Notes: generated from the sequence alone by a model not told the origin. 64,000 bases of DNA from Vitis vinifera (GCF_030704535.1 NC_081813.1:4115001-4179000); one strand, 5' to 3'. Shown: positions 11,251 through 22,740, counted from the first letter of the stretch. A program made the numbers and translations.

Positions 11251-12139
11251 CTAATAAAAAAGGCAGAGAAGTGCAATGTGAATGCATCTAATCACGATGT
11301 CTGTCATTGTGGGTCTATCCATTGGATTTTCTTGTACACAGAGAAGTGCAATGTGAATGCATCTAATCACGATACTATTAGGGTATGAACCGTCTAATGC
11401 TTGATCCACTAGCTCTAGGGCTTTACCCTCTACCCACAACTCCCATGCCTGAAAGAAGATCGATCCATTATATAACACATTTGTTAAAAATTGATGCTTA
11501 AGAGAAATAGACTTAGAATTTGGAAAACTTACATATCCTGCAAGGTTGACTGGATGTTCATAGTGATAATTACTATGGCTTTTTCTCCCACTCAGAATTT
11601 CTAATAGGAGTACCCCAAATCTGAATACATCAGATTTTGTGGAGAAAATACCATGCATGACATATTCCGGCGACATGTAACCACTACAATGGAAAATAAA
11701 CGAACTCTTAGCTTTTCAAAAAACATATATGAAGTATATTATACGCTTGGTTATAGACATAATATGGACTTACTATGTCCCAACAACTCTTTTTGTTTCC
11801 TCCAACCCTTGCCCTGAGCTTCTTGAGAGTCTCTTTATCTCTACTTCTTGTTCATCGAGTAGTTTTCCCTGAAATAATGATATTTGTTAGGTGATTTCCA
11901 TAATCATTTCAATAAAATTAATATACAATGCTAGCTTACCTTATATACTGGTCCAAGGCCACCTTCTCCCAGCTTATTTTCCATGGAAAAGTCATTCGTA
12001 GCAATTGCTAGGCTTTTTAAGCTAAATAGCTGCAATTCGTTGGTCTTTTCTCGTCTCCTTCCAAATTTAACATAATTGCTGAGAGGTTTTGTAATAGTTC
12101 CTAACTCAAATAGTAGCTCTTGTTGTCTTTTGTTTTGCT
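11160..12139 (-). pseudogene. SRK-3: truncated S-receptor-like kinase without ectodomain or catalytic core
   Basis: Four exon pieces remain on the minus strand: 12139-11940 (juxtamembrane part and glycine loop GEGGLGPV), 11868-11774, 11683-11533 (SPEYVMHGIF) and 11448 to about 11251. The second piece is 95 nt where SRK-2 has exons 4 and 5 totalling 449 nt. It starts like exon 4 ([15 protein letters not shown]) and ends like exon 5 (TKRVVGT) with the frame kept. It has lost 118 codons including HRD and DFG, plus the intron between. The last exon contains a direct duplication (about 34 bases, AGAGAAGTGCAATGTGAATG onward, first copy near 11265 and second near 11339) that inserts extra residues before an early stop. 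No exon 1 or membrane exon is found to the right. It looks like a dead gene, though a short cytoplasmic product cannot be excluded. Confidence 0.8.
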
Positions 12140-12515
12140 CTGTTAAACATAAATTAATAGAAGTTTAGACATGTCAATAATTAATAATTAATGATGAGTG
12201 GATACTAAATTCAAGGTGCTCCCACTATATGTTTGTTGATCAAGATTGGTTTGACTCTAATGGTGTGCCTACAAAGTTAAAAGTGGAGTTATGAGAATCT
12301 TAGAGGATAATTTTATTGTAATGGAAGGACAAAATTAATTATTTTTATACTTTGTAGAAGCACATTTATAGGTCGAGTTGTAGATTTCTTTTTTAGAATC
12401 ACTTTATAAATTTAATAAATTTTATAATTAGATTTAAAATTTGATAAATTATATAAGTATATGACTCACTTAACCCAATCTTATAGTTATCGCATGTTTA
12501 AGATTGTGATTTCTT
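12140..12515. other. spacer right of SRK-3
   Basis: AT-rich sequence where SRK-3 exons 1 and 2 would be expected. I see neither a membrane helix nor a lectin frame, so they are gone. No other gene was recognised. Confidence 0.4.
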
Positions 12516-12517
12516 CT

Positions 12518-12700
12518 TATATGTCATATCTCAACATCATTTTCTCTTACTAAATACTCTCTTAGACAATGTGGAATTTGTGTGAGATCGATGAACTTTA
12601 ATGGGCTTCCCTTCAAAGTGAAGTAAGGGTCTGTATAGGTCCATATATGTTCAAGGAATTCACATCGTGCATTTTACAAGACCATATTACAAGATTAACA
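12518..12700 (-). pseudogene. duplicated last exon of the METTL22-like gene
   Basis: About 180 bases match the region of the METTL22-like last exon at 18446-18625 in the same orientation. Shared stretches include CATATCTCAA, GTGGAATTTGTGTGAGATCG, GGGCTTCCC, ATGTTCAAGG and TTACAAG. The copy has several small indels and substitutions and cannot encode the same peptide. Sequence around the exon is partly included, which fits a DNA-level copy more than a processed mRNA. It lies between SRK-3 and SRK-4. Confidence 0.65.
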
Positions 12701-13310
12701 ACCAATGTGTCAAGTATAATACTTGAAATATATGAGGAAAGTAGCAATCAATTACACATCAAAAGGTTGTTTCTTATAATGATTGAAAAATATATTGGGT
12801 ACATATTCCTTTTAAAAAGAAATATTGTATCTAATATTTCCTATATTAGTTTTTTTTTTATTTTTTAAAAAAAATATTTTAGGTTATAAAAAGGAAGATT
12901 GTTATATATGAAATGAAAATGTGCATGTAAAGTTCATGTCTAAGAAGTAGAGTTATGAAGGAGAATGAGAGGTATGGATAGAGTATGATGTAGAATTAGT
13001 GCCTAACAAATTAATTTTGTATGATTTTCTTAATTAGGAGTAGTTGGGGTAATATAAATATATATGGATATAAATGATATCCAAATGTAGGAATACAATT
13101 TTTAAATCCTAGTCCATCTCCTATCTCGCCAAACAAAAACAGGCATAATGTAACATTAATCATGAGATTTGTGAAAATACGTACATACCCATTACAAGCA
13201 TGGGCATAAGGCAATTTAGGGTGAATAGATGGACAAGCCCCTACTTCACCCACAACAATTGTGATACCATTTCATGGGTTCACATCAACATAGAATGTGA
13301 TATGTTTACT
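12701..13310. other. spacer between the METTL22 exon copy and SRK-4
   Basis: AT-rich, with a T/A run around 12849-12880. Short open frames on both strands match nothing I know. Confidence 0.35.
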
Positions 13311-14880
13311 TACCATATTCCAACAATCCTCTTAATTGTGTTCACTTCTAATTCATTTCATCCAAATATTACAACCATACGATGTTTTTGGGTTCATCTC
13401 ATTATCCAATAAAATATTACTAACTTTTAAATCTCTATGAATTACTCTTAATCTAGAATATTTGTGAAGATAAAGCAATCTCTTCAATGGTGTCGTAGAA
13501 TTTCTTCTAATGATATCTTTCATAAGAATGTTGGGAAAGTATAAAAAAGAAGCTTAAGTCAATGAAAAATTTCAAGATGGGTTTGCTTTCTTCTCTTCTG
13601 CCCATTGCATGACATAATTTTTTATGTGAAATCTTCCCAAGCAAATCTATTCTTCTCATCTTCTAGTGTTTTCAAAGTGAGGTTTGGAACTAAATATTCC
13701 CCTAAAAATCTAATCTTTTCATCTTCTAGTGTTTTCAAAATGGGATTGGAATTTAACTGCTCCCTTGTATAACCTTCTCCTTTCAAAAGAAACTTTCAAA
13801 ATTCAGCAAGATGATGAGTAAAACCAATGTTTTTATTTCCTCCTTTCCCTATCTACTTTCAAGTGGTCAACCATGGCAACCGTTAGTTGGTTTGATCATG
13901 ACTTGTTGGGATATGATGGGTCCATATAGTTGGGAAGGAATCCAAACTTCTGTTAGGAGAGTACTTGTAGATTAGTATCTTCTCTTCTCCTTTGATGCAA
14001 CAAACCCAAATGTCCAATAAGATTACTATGTTGAAGTTAGCAATGAGCTTAAAAATAAAAAATTATTTTCCAAACTAAAAAATACTTGACAAAAAACAGC
14101 ATTCTGAAAACTTATTCTAAAAAATATGATATTTTCTATGAATATATATATATATTCATTTGTTTTGATTTATTTTATGCTTTAAAAATAATCATATAAA
14201 TACAAAAAATAATAAAAAATAAAATATTACAAAGAAAAAATAGTTTTAAAAAAAAACAAGTTGAAAATATTAAAGTTCAAAGCAAAAGTTGGCTATAGAA
14301 AATATTAAAAAAATATTTTTGAAAACAGTTATAAAACATTATTTTGATAATTATTTTTTATCAAATTTCTAAGACAATTCCCAAAAATTATTTTTGAGAA
14401 TTGTTTTAAAAACGTTTCCAAGGAGGATTTTTATTACCATTTCTTGTTTGTTGAGTAATTTTCCCCTACGACTAATTAATTAGTAATTACTATATCACCT
14501 TATTACTTGTATACATGTAATAGAGACATTACCTTACATGCATCTCCAAAGCCACCCTCGCCAAGCTTATTTTATGGTGAGAAGTTATGTGTACCCCGGC
14601 AGCTATATTTTATGGCGAGGCTTTATCTTCTTTCTAACATTTTCAACTTTATTTGAATTTTTATGGTTGACAAGAGGTTTTGGAAGACCCCTCAATTCAA
14701 ACAATTGACTCCGTTGGCTTGTGTTATCTATCTATTGAATATAAATGAAAGTTAATTTAGACATGAAAGTGATGTGATCAAAGAGCTTCTAAGAATTTGA
14801 TTTCTTTTCGAAAAATACTAAAATACCTTATGGTGTAAGCTTTTTCCATCCTAAAATGGTATAGAGGTCACGAGAGAAGA
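13311..14880 (-). pseudogene. SRK-4: relic of a fourth S-receptor-like kinase
   Basis: Recognisable pieces in the family order on the minus strand: an exon 5 relic at about 13500-13318 ([19 protein letters not shown], then decay where DFG should be), an exon 4 relic at about 14050-13935 and 14470-14426 split by an AT-rich insertion, an exon 3 relic at about 14740-14523 (glycine-loop region), and an exon 2 relic near 14865-14824 matching the WKK-type end of the membrane exon. Several frames are broken and the lectin exon is absent. The gene is clearly dead and older than the damage in SRK-1 to SRK-3. Confidence 0.7.
14051..14420. mobile_element. AT-rich MITE-like insertion inside the SRK-4 exon 4 relic
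   Basis: It separates two parts of one exon relic, which makes it an insertion. It begins with AAAAATTATTTTCCAAACTA and ends near AGAATTGTTTTAAAAACG, sharing TTTTAAAA/GAAAATATT-type words with similar blocks at about 14.9-15.1, 17.97-18.23, 36.4-36.65, 38.85-39.07, 57.1-57.45 and 59.5-59.76 kb. These look like one non-coding, roughly palindromic family (possibly hAT MITEs; family name is inference). Confidence 0.4.
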
Positions 14881-14884
14881 ATAA

Positions 14885-15125
14885 TTAGAGTATGTTTGAG
14901 AACTATATTTTAAAATAATTTTTTGTTGTTAATATTGTTTAGTTATTTTCTATTGCTTTTTAAAAATTATTTTAAGAAATAATTATATAAACATGTAAAA
15001 TGATTAAAAATAAAACATTAGATAATAAAAATTATTTTTAAAATATATTTAAAAATGTTAAAAATATTTTAGGTTATTTTTGTTTTACAAAAATAAAAAA
15101 AAATTTATTTTCAAAAACAATTATT
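14885..15125. mobile_element. AT-rich MITE-like block (same family as 14.05 kb)
   Basis: Sequence of the type TTTGAGAACTATATTTTAAA near the left end and ATTTTCAAAAACAATTATTA near the right end, with homopolymer-rich A/T DNA between. It separates the SRK-4 relic from the IQM upstream region. No coding content. Confidence 0.35.
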
Positions 15126-15164
15126 AGACACAACAATATTCCTTCTCTCAATTGATTAGTCAAG

Positions 15165-15385
15165 CTTTGATCTTTAGTGGAAACTTGCTGAGAACATACC
15201 TGAGGTCCTGAACTCTCTCTCCATCTGTTGAATATAGAACTCCACTTTCCACGTACTTTCCATATTCCATTCAAAAGAACCCCCCAACCTTTGATCTTTC
15301 GTGGAAACTTGCTAAGAACATACATGAACACGCCTTTGATCTTCCACGTTCACGTACTTTCCATAATCCATTCAAAAGAAACACG
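15165..15385. repeat. two-unit direct repeat upstream of the IQM gene
   Basis: Unit 1 (15165-15288) and unit 2 (15289-15385) share CTTTGATCTTT-GTGGAAACTTGCT-AGAACATAC and CACGTACTTTCCATA-TCCATTCAAAAGAA. Unit 2 is about 25 bases shorter. The pair ends about 130 bases upstream of the TATA box of the IQM gene, so it may alter that promoter. Confidence 0.7.
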
Positions 15386-15514
15386 CCTTTATGACTATTC
15401 TGCTTATTATTAATATATTATAACCCTTTTGTTGGATTAGATGACTCTAAGTAGACTTTTAATTTTCCTTTTCCTTTTCGTACTTAGAGGGTTTTTTTCC
15501 CATGAATTGGTCAG

Positions 15515-15522
15515 TATATAAA
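15515..15522 (+). promoter_or_regulatory. TATA box of the IQM gene
   Basis: TATATAAA about 200 bases upstream of the ATG at 15713. Transcription would start near 15547. The leader contains CAG-GTACAAACCC near 15580, so a leader intron is possible. Confidence 0.55.
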
Positions 15523-15712
15523 TGGGGGAGACTGGTGATTTTGAGATGCAGATTCACTTGTTTTTCATAGAGAGGTTTCAGGTACAAACCCTTGACTTGT
15601 TCTTCTTTGGTTGTTCATTTTGGTGTTTGATTGGTTCTGTATTGACACTTCTATTGTTCTCCGCTTGATTTTCAAGATTGGATTAAACTTGAAGAAAGGT
15701 TGAAAATTTATT

Positions 15713-17439
15713 ATGGATTCGGATAACATGACTAAATCTGATGGTTCTGATGAGATGGTTATCCGAGAGGTCAAAGAGCTAGAGCCTGAAACAAGTGTTT
15801 CAGTCAAGAGTATGGTGTTGGATGGAGAGAAACCTTTACCCGCCCCAGCAATTTTGTTCTCTCCAAGGCCTGTTAGCGAGCTTGATGCTGCAGCAGTTAA
15901 GCTGCAGAAAGTTTACAAGAGTTACCGGACAAGAAGGAACCTTGCAGATTGTGCTGTAGTTGTTGAAGAGCTCTGGTTTGTTATTTTCCTTTCTCTACTT
16001 TCCTTGAAAGGAACTTTAGTCCTTTGTTTGGAACTCGGTTTTGATCTTTTGCTGATGTTGTAGGTGGAAGGCATTAGACTTTGCAAGGCTGAAGGAGAGC
16101 TCTGTGTCCTTCTTTAACACCGAGAAACCAGACACTGCTGCTTCGCGTTGGAGACGGGCTGGGACTAAGTCAGCAAAGGTATAAATAGGATTAGTGTAAG
16201 AATAATAAGACTCAGAACCAACAAGCACCACTTGATTGGTAATGCATTTTCCATAGGTACCAAAAAAAGTACATTTCTATACTAAGGCCGACCCTATTCC
16301 ATTCTGCTTTCGGTCACCAACTCAACCCTTTTTTCTGCTAAAAACCATTCAATATTTGTACATGATTTTTTGTTTTTCTTCATGACTTTAGATTGGGAAT
16401 GGATTGTCCAAGGATGGGAAGGCTCAGAAACTAGCCATCACACATTGGCTTGAAGCTGTAAGTCCACACTGTGTCATACCATTCATTATTTTCTTCAACT
16501 TCATTGCTTGGATGCTCATTGCCTTGGCTACCCTCCATTAAAATTGAGCCAAACTGTTGAGAAACACAAACATTAGCACTCAGAAATTTCTAGACTAATC
16601 CATTTGATTCTACTCAAAATCTTCTTGATCACCCTTGCTGTTGTGCAGATTGATCCACACCATCGTTATGGGAACAATCTAAACTTGTATTATGATGTCT
16701 GGTTCTCTAGTGGGACCTCCCAACCTTTCTTCTACTGGTAAAAAACAAACTGTAATGTCTGGTTTCTAGATTCAAACAGCAACGAAATTTTATCATAACT
16801 TCTTCCTTAATGAAAATGAAGGTTGGATGTTGGAGAAGGGAAGGAAATAAACATTGAAAATTGCCCAAGAACTGTTCTACAGAAACAATGCATCAAGTAC
16901 CTTGCTCCAGTAAGTATCAAGTATCAAACACCTGAAAATATACTCAAATTGTTACAGACATACCCAATCAATGATGAACCCGATTCTCCTTTCTTAATGT
17001 TGTGGTGTTGCAGAAGGAGAGGGAAGCATATGAAGTTGTTATAGACGATGGGAAGCTAGTGTATAGGCACAGTGGGGTGCTTCTGAATACTGTTGAGGGT
17101 TCCAAGTGGATTTTTGTCCTGAGCCCCTCCAGGAATATGTATGTTGCAGAAAAGAAGCAAGGCCAGTTTCATCACTCTAGTTTTCTCGCTGGAGGTGCTA
17201 CCATTGCAGTAGGACAACTTGTTGCCCACAATGGGGTTCTCCAGGTATGTTTTATTGATTCGAGCATGGCCATAACCATCACCCAAAGACACCTTTAACT
17301 TGATTTTTCCCCTCAATTTGCACAGGCTATACGGCCCTACAGTGGTTATTATAACCCGACAGAGGAGAACTTCAAGGAGTTAATTAGCTTCCTGGAGGAG
17401 CACCATGCAGACTTGACCAATGTTAAGGTAAATCCCTGA
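15713..17439 (+). CDS. IQM-type IQ-motif calmodulin-binding protein, apparently lacking its last exon
   Basis: Seven exons in phase: 15713-15975, 16064-16178, 16392-16457, 16649-16737, 16822-16909, 17014-17244, 17326-17427 (318 codons). The IQ motif is at residues 64-75 ([12 protein letters not shown]). The conserved IQM body follows: [83 protein letters not shown] and [16 protein letters not shown] proteins bind calmodulin and act in light, hormone and stress responses. Known IQM proteins run some 450-550 residues and continue after LTNVK. Here the donor after LTNVK (17428) is intact but I find no continuing exon before the METTL22-like gene at 18.4 kb. If the intron is kept, a stop comes four codons later at 17437-17439. 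The C-terminal region is therefore missing or very diverged. Confidence 0.8.
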
Positions 17440-18410
17440 TGGCTATCATTTACATTAGGGATTGCCTCAACTTCATGGGTGACTGCTGCATCTGAAAGCC
17501 CTTTAGGGCATGGAATCCAAATGATTATAAGGATTTTCGAGTTTGTATGATGCTTTGGAATTTGAGCAAATTAAGAGATTGTTGGAAAGTCTCAAATTTT
17601 CTATTGAATTGATTTGTAAGTTTTTTTTTCTATGTTTTTCTAATAAAATATATTTTTATGAGGGACTTTTCTATCAATATAAGAAAAGTGTGGCAATGGG
17701 ATTGAAAGAGTTCTGTGTTCATGAAACTACCTATAATGATAAATCCAAGCAATTCACTAAACAGTTTTTGTTTTTATAACCAAAACACAACTATTAAATC
17801 AAATCATCAAACATGTCCTTAACATCTCTCTTCATCATCCATGAGTTGAAAACTAGTGTAAATACCAGTAGCAGAATTTGTGTAAGTGAAGTTGGTGTTG
17901 GTTTGAAAACATGATTGTATAAGTGAAGGATGAATGCTTTCTAGACACTACCAGAGTCCAAACAAAAACTTCAGGGCCTGTTTTAGGAATATAATTTTTA
18001 AAATTGTTCTCAAAAAAATGGTTTCGAAAATAGTTTTAGGATGTTTTTTGAAATAAAATTCTGTTTAGGAATTTTGAATGTTGTGAACCTATTTTGTCTT
18101 TTCAAATATTTTTTTTAAAATACTATATTTTCAAAAATAGTTTCCTTTAAAAAAAAACTGTCAAACATATTTTCAAATCTGAAAAACATAAAATTATTTT
18201 TAAAAACAGTTTCCAAATAGACTCTAAACATCTTTTCTTTGCATTTCTGGAAGAAATATATCTAATGAAAAACTCTGAGAAGATGGTTAAAGCTTGAGAA
18301 GTCTTTACTCCAGCAGTATATTCCATTTTAGCTAAGCACAGTTTGGTTTATAGAGAAAAGGGCTAGCTACAAAACAAGCAGAAAATTTATAAAGCATCAA
18401 TTCAGATTCA
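17440..18410. other. spacer between IQM and METTL22-like genes, with a MITE-like block
   Basis: The 3' ends of the two convergent genes meet here. At about 17970-18230 lies a block of the GGGCCTGTTTTAGGAATA ... AAACAGTTTCCAAATAGACT type, whose ends are roughly inverted, belonging to the AT-rich MITE-like family. I searched all frames by eye for an IQM C-terminal exon and saw none. Confidence 0.4.
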
Positions 18411-21400
18411 TCAGAGTGTCTGAGATTGGGATTTTCTCCTTACATACTTGATCTGCCATATCTCAATGTCATTTCCTCTGTTGTACTCTCTTACATATTG
18501 TGGAATTTGTGTGAGATCGATGGGCTTCCCTACAAAGCGAGGCAGGGGTTCATGTTCAAGGCTTTCACATTCTGCATTATCCATTATAAAACCGCTTTAT
18601 TACAAGTTAAAAGAGTTCACAAAGAAAGCCTTAGCAGAAGAGTGCTTACCTTCTGCATCCCTCAAATAACTTTGGAAACGCAAATATCCATTCGCAACAA
18701 CATCAAGATCATCAAGACTAAAATTGTAGCGTTTCTCTAGTGCCAAGTATAACACCTGAAATCAGAAAATGGTAACAATTACTCTATGGCATCCTTCTGG
18801 AAGAGGAGGGTAGATTCTATATTGAGCATGGATATCCCCTATAAGTTCTGTAATCGTATGCTATGTTCATAAGTACCTTTTCTGAACCTTGAGACATTAA
18901 TCTCTCTAAGGTATTGAAAAATGCATCAGTCAGATCATCACTGTAAATTACATCGGCAGCTAAGAGTAAAGAAGCTCCCTGGACTTCTTCAACTTCTGAT
19001 GCGGTCCAAGAAAACCTGGGTGTACAGAGAAAACGAAATGTGTTATGTTCCTAATTTCTTAATTTTCAAATAAATTAGAATAGTAGAAGAACTTTGAAGA
19101 AGAAGCATAAGGAAAAGTAAGCTTGTAAAACACACAAGAATTCAATTAAATAAAGGAACAAACTATCAAGAGAAACCAAATATATTTCACCTTTTCTGAG
19201 TCTCAGAGCTCTCTGAATCCATGGTAGGCGGCCATGAATTTTTCCAATTGAGTCCACGTACATAAACTGAAGCTTGATGATTGAACATTTCAGAATTAAG
19301 GTGAACATTATTAGCACAGTTGTCAAGGATTTCATCACCATGGTCTGTCAAAAAATCCAAGGGGACCTTGTTCAAGACATCACTTGAAATAAAGATAAAT
19401 AAACAAGCTTTTTTTTTTTTTTTTTCCCAATACAATACTAATTCAATAAGAGCAAAATAAACTATCTCAAACCCCACATTTCTCACAAAACATGTCCAAG
19501 AATCATAACTTAAAAATGAATTACCATCTTAGAACTCTCACACCTAAGGGAAAACTTAAAAGAGAAAAGGACCAATAAAAAGAAAAGTAGTCTCCTGATT
19601 ATAATCCTTTTTACACGAGAAAAAATTAAACAGATATAGTAAAAGAACAATATAATGCCTCATATAAGAACATTTGGAGATTCAGAATATCAGCCTATCT
19701 TTAGTAGAGTATGGTAAGCCTTTATTACATCTAGAATGTGCTAGAAATAAAGTTTCAAAAAGTATGTGGCAACCAAAACCAGGATGTTGCAATCTTCGTA
19801 ATTTTTCTAGCCCAAATCACCAAGTGCCAACTAGTTTATGTATAGGCATGTTTTTCTTGCACTGATACAAACTCTATGTAATTCAAAGATAACAATAAAG
19901 CTATAGAACCTCTGGCAGCACAAAAGTAACAAGGATCTGCCTCAGAATCTCAGATGATTAATTAGGGGAATGTTCAGCAGTTTATATGGCACATCAGAAT
20001 GATTGAAGAAGCAACCAAATGGTATGCAAATGGAAGATTTCTAGTTTATTTCGGAAAAAAAATTGTTCAAATAAAGAAAGTTCTAAATGTGCAAAATCAA
20101 TTTTAATGATTTTCAATCCAGAAAGAAGGTATATTGCTTAAGAAGCAGAATAAATTGACAATATGATGTGAAACAGTCTGAAATATTTTAGCACTCAAAA
20201 AAAAAAAAAAAAAATCAATACTGCGTAATGAGACAACAATTTCAAATGTAGGACTCCTAACCTACATGCTGAACTTAATGCAGTTCTTTGTTGGTTTAGT
20301 ATTTTTTGCTTTCTTGATTTCTACTTCCTTAATTAACAGAAGTTATGGGCAAGTGAGCAGGAAACACGTGTGTGTGCGCACACACATGAATATCCCCTCG
20401 TTGTCTTGGATAAAAAGATCCTTCTGTTTCTAGCAATGTATATGTATTCTTCTTCTTTAACCACGTTTATTCCAAAAGAAAAAGAAAATAGAAAGGAAAG
20501 AAGAATAAATCGAATTATAATTTGGGGTTAAACTAGATGGATAAGATGGATGGATGGATGAATATAGCTCTTAGTTAATATGCACAAGAGCTGCAGATTC
20601 TTATTAATGAATAGGCAATTCAATGAACTTAATAACACATAACACATTCTTAAAATTAGAAGATTGCACTCAAATAACACCCTCCAGATAATAGAGAAAT
20701 TGCACATGACTAAACAATGAAATAAATCAAGCCAGGGTTCAAAAGTTGTAGCACCCCATACCTGTTATGAACACTCTCTTAGCAACACATGCAAGAATTA
20801 TACCAACCATCCCTGATAAAGACAGTTAAATAAAATCCTGTCATCAAAGAAATACTTATGTTACAGGTTTATAGCTTGTGAAAGACTTCAGAGCTAAAAT
20901 TGGAAACAATACAGAAAGATTTTGGCCAATTTGTATAAATTCTAGAAGGAATTCCATGACAACCATGGCCAGAAAATCTCAGTCGAAAAGATTTCTTCAT
21001 TACAACATTCTTCAAAGAATTCTTTTCTGGTTTTCCCCTTGCTTCTAATTGTATTTAAATTTTCAAAATTTGAGAACTATTGAATTAACTCTTAGAGACC
21101 CAGAGTAATGTACAAAAGATGGGACCATAGTTATATTTTACTTAATAATGCATAAACATGCAAATCTAGTTAAAACATCATGTATATGAGTGCATCAAAA
21201 ATAAAGGAATCATAGACGTTCGCGACATAAGATAATGATAAAGACTTAGACATACTTCTAAGAAGAATTTCAGTTTAATCATTTTTACATATCTAAACAT
21301 TTTTCTAGTTTTTAAATAATAGAATGCACAAAAAAATAGTAAAAATATGTAGCTTATCATATCTGGCAAGGTACAATCTTTAGGCCAAGCACACTTTATG

Positions 21401-22509
21401 CCGAGAAAAAAGTGAGGTTCAGTTTTCTTCTTGTTATAGGTAAGCACTGTTTATAAGCACCAAAGAGTAGACAATTAATGGATTTTAGCTTATAAGAACT
21501 TTCATTAAAGTTAGCGGATATCTGAAACATACGAAAGAGTAGGCAAAAATGGTCCAGATACCTGTTCCAGCACCAAGTTCTAATGAAACAATTCCCTCAA
21601 ATTCAGATGATGTATGAATCTTATGCAACACAAAATCCGACAATATCAATTCTGCTCTCCACACCTGAAAAGGCAGAAAAAGCTTATATACATGGCAGCT
21701 AACCAACCGGAAAGCATCATAAGAAATCATTTAGCCACCTGTAACCCAACATTAGGAATCGATGATGTGATATTATGCTGGATGATCAAACAACAACTTC
21801 GATTCGATTGTCCTGCACAAAGAAAATAATGATCCTGCAAATTTAAAAGACAAGTAATAATAAAATAAAAAAGAAATGCTCAACATCATGATTTTTCATA
21901 AAGAATGCTAGTTGGTTAAATTTGGTCTGTGAGTTCTTCATGCTCTGCTTGGTTAAGCTCAGAGGGCCAATCAAGGATCATTCCATTGTATAGCAGACAG
22001 AATTTCATAAAAATAAAAATAAAAATTAAATAAATAAATCAATCGATAAACTCTTTTTACGGGATCAACCCAATCGACATCAATTCAAAAACTTACTGTT
22101 ACGCCTTTTTACAACAAGATCACCATCTTCATCCAATTCAATATTTTGCTGTGTTGAAACTGCTTCCCCTTGTCTTATAGATTCAGCGCCTAAATCATTC
22201 AAACCAAATGATACTTCCATTAAGCCACTAGCTGGAGTGCGGTTCCTCAATCATAAGTATCATGTATGAATTTCAGCAAAAAAATATATATATTCCCCGA
22301 TATTATGTCAGGTAACTATTTTCCTAGAAAACAAACAGTATTTAGCAAGTGCAGAATCAATATGCAATACCCTGTGGTGGTAAGGAGATAGTGAATTTGG
22401 AAATGTGGGGGCCAGAGAGACCAGGAGGGCAGCCCAGGTGTACCTCGCTCATAACTTGCTCATGCTCCTCTAAATCTCCGCTGTTTGATGGGATTGACAG
22501 CTCCGCCAT
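18411..22509 (-). CDS. METTL22: METTL22-like lysine methyltransferase-family protein
   Basis: Nine exons fit phase exactly and give 353 residues: 22509-22371, 22231-22097, 21812-21739, 21664-21562, 20812-20762, 19344-19191, 19015-18877, 18755-18650, 18571-18411. The core has VWRAELILSDFVLH, then SAM-binding motif I (VSLELGAGTG, split by an intron), MVGIILACVAKRVFITDHGD, LDNCANNVHLN, LNWKNSWPP and LLLAADVIYSDDLTDAF. This order is that of the METTL21/22 seven-beta-strand protein lysine methyltransferases, and the N-terminal DLVVKRR plus ITSSIPNVGLQVW context points to METTL22. The substrate in plants is not known to me. Exon 2 could start at a nearer acceptor (about 22190), dropping 14 residues. 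The 51-nt exon 5 is easily missed. The 1.4 kb intron 5 has a T run near 19410-19430. Confidence 0.85.
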
Positions 22510-22592
22510 TTCTGCTGATTGCGGTGGTGCACAGGTGCTAACCCTAGCCCCAATCCAAGGAAGACGATGTCACTGAACTCCGGATTTCTAAT

Positions 22593-22737
22593 AAAACGAC
22601 GTCGCTTTAGTTTCTCCGTTGTATCCCAAGTTAAAACCATGGCTCTCCGTTTGAAACTGATGTACAAGCCCACATATTTTGATTTCCTCCGTTTCTGACG
22701 CTGCGTTGTAGAGGTACCTCTTAACACGACGTCGTTT
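22593..22737. promoter_or_regulatory. paired ACGACGTCG palindromes upstream of the METTL22-like gene
   Basis: AAAACGACGTCGCTTT (22593-22608) and AACACGACGTCGTTTAAG (22723-22740) lie about 85 and 215 bases upstream of the ATG. The core GACGTC is the C-box type site bound by bZIP factors. A matching pair lies upstream of the NRG2-like gene at 39.7 kb. Confidence 0.45.
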
Positions 22738-22740
22738 AAG

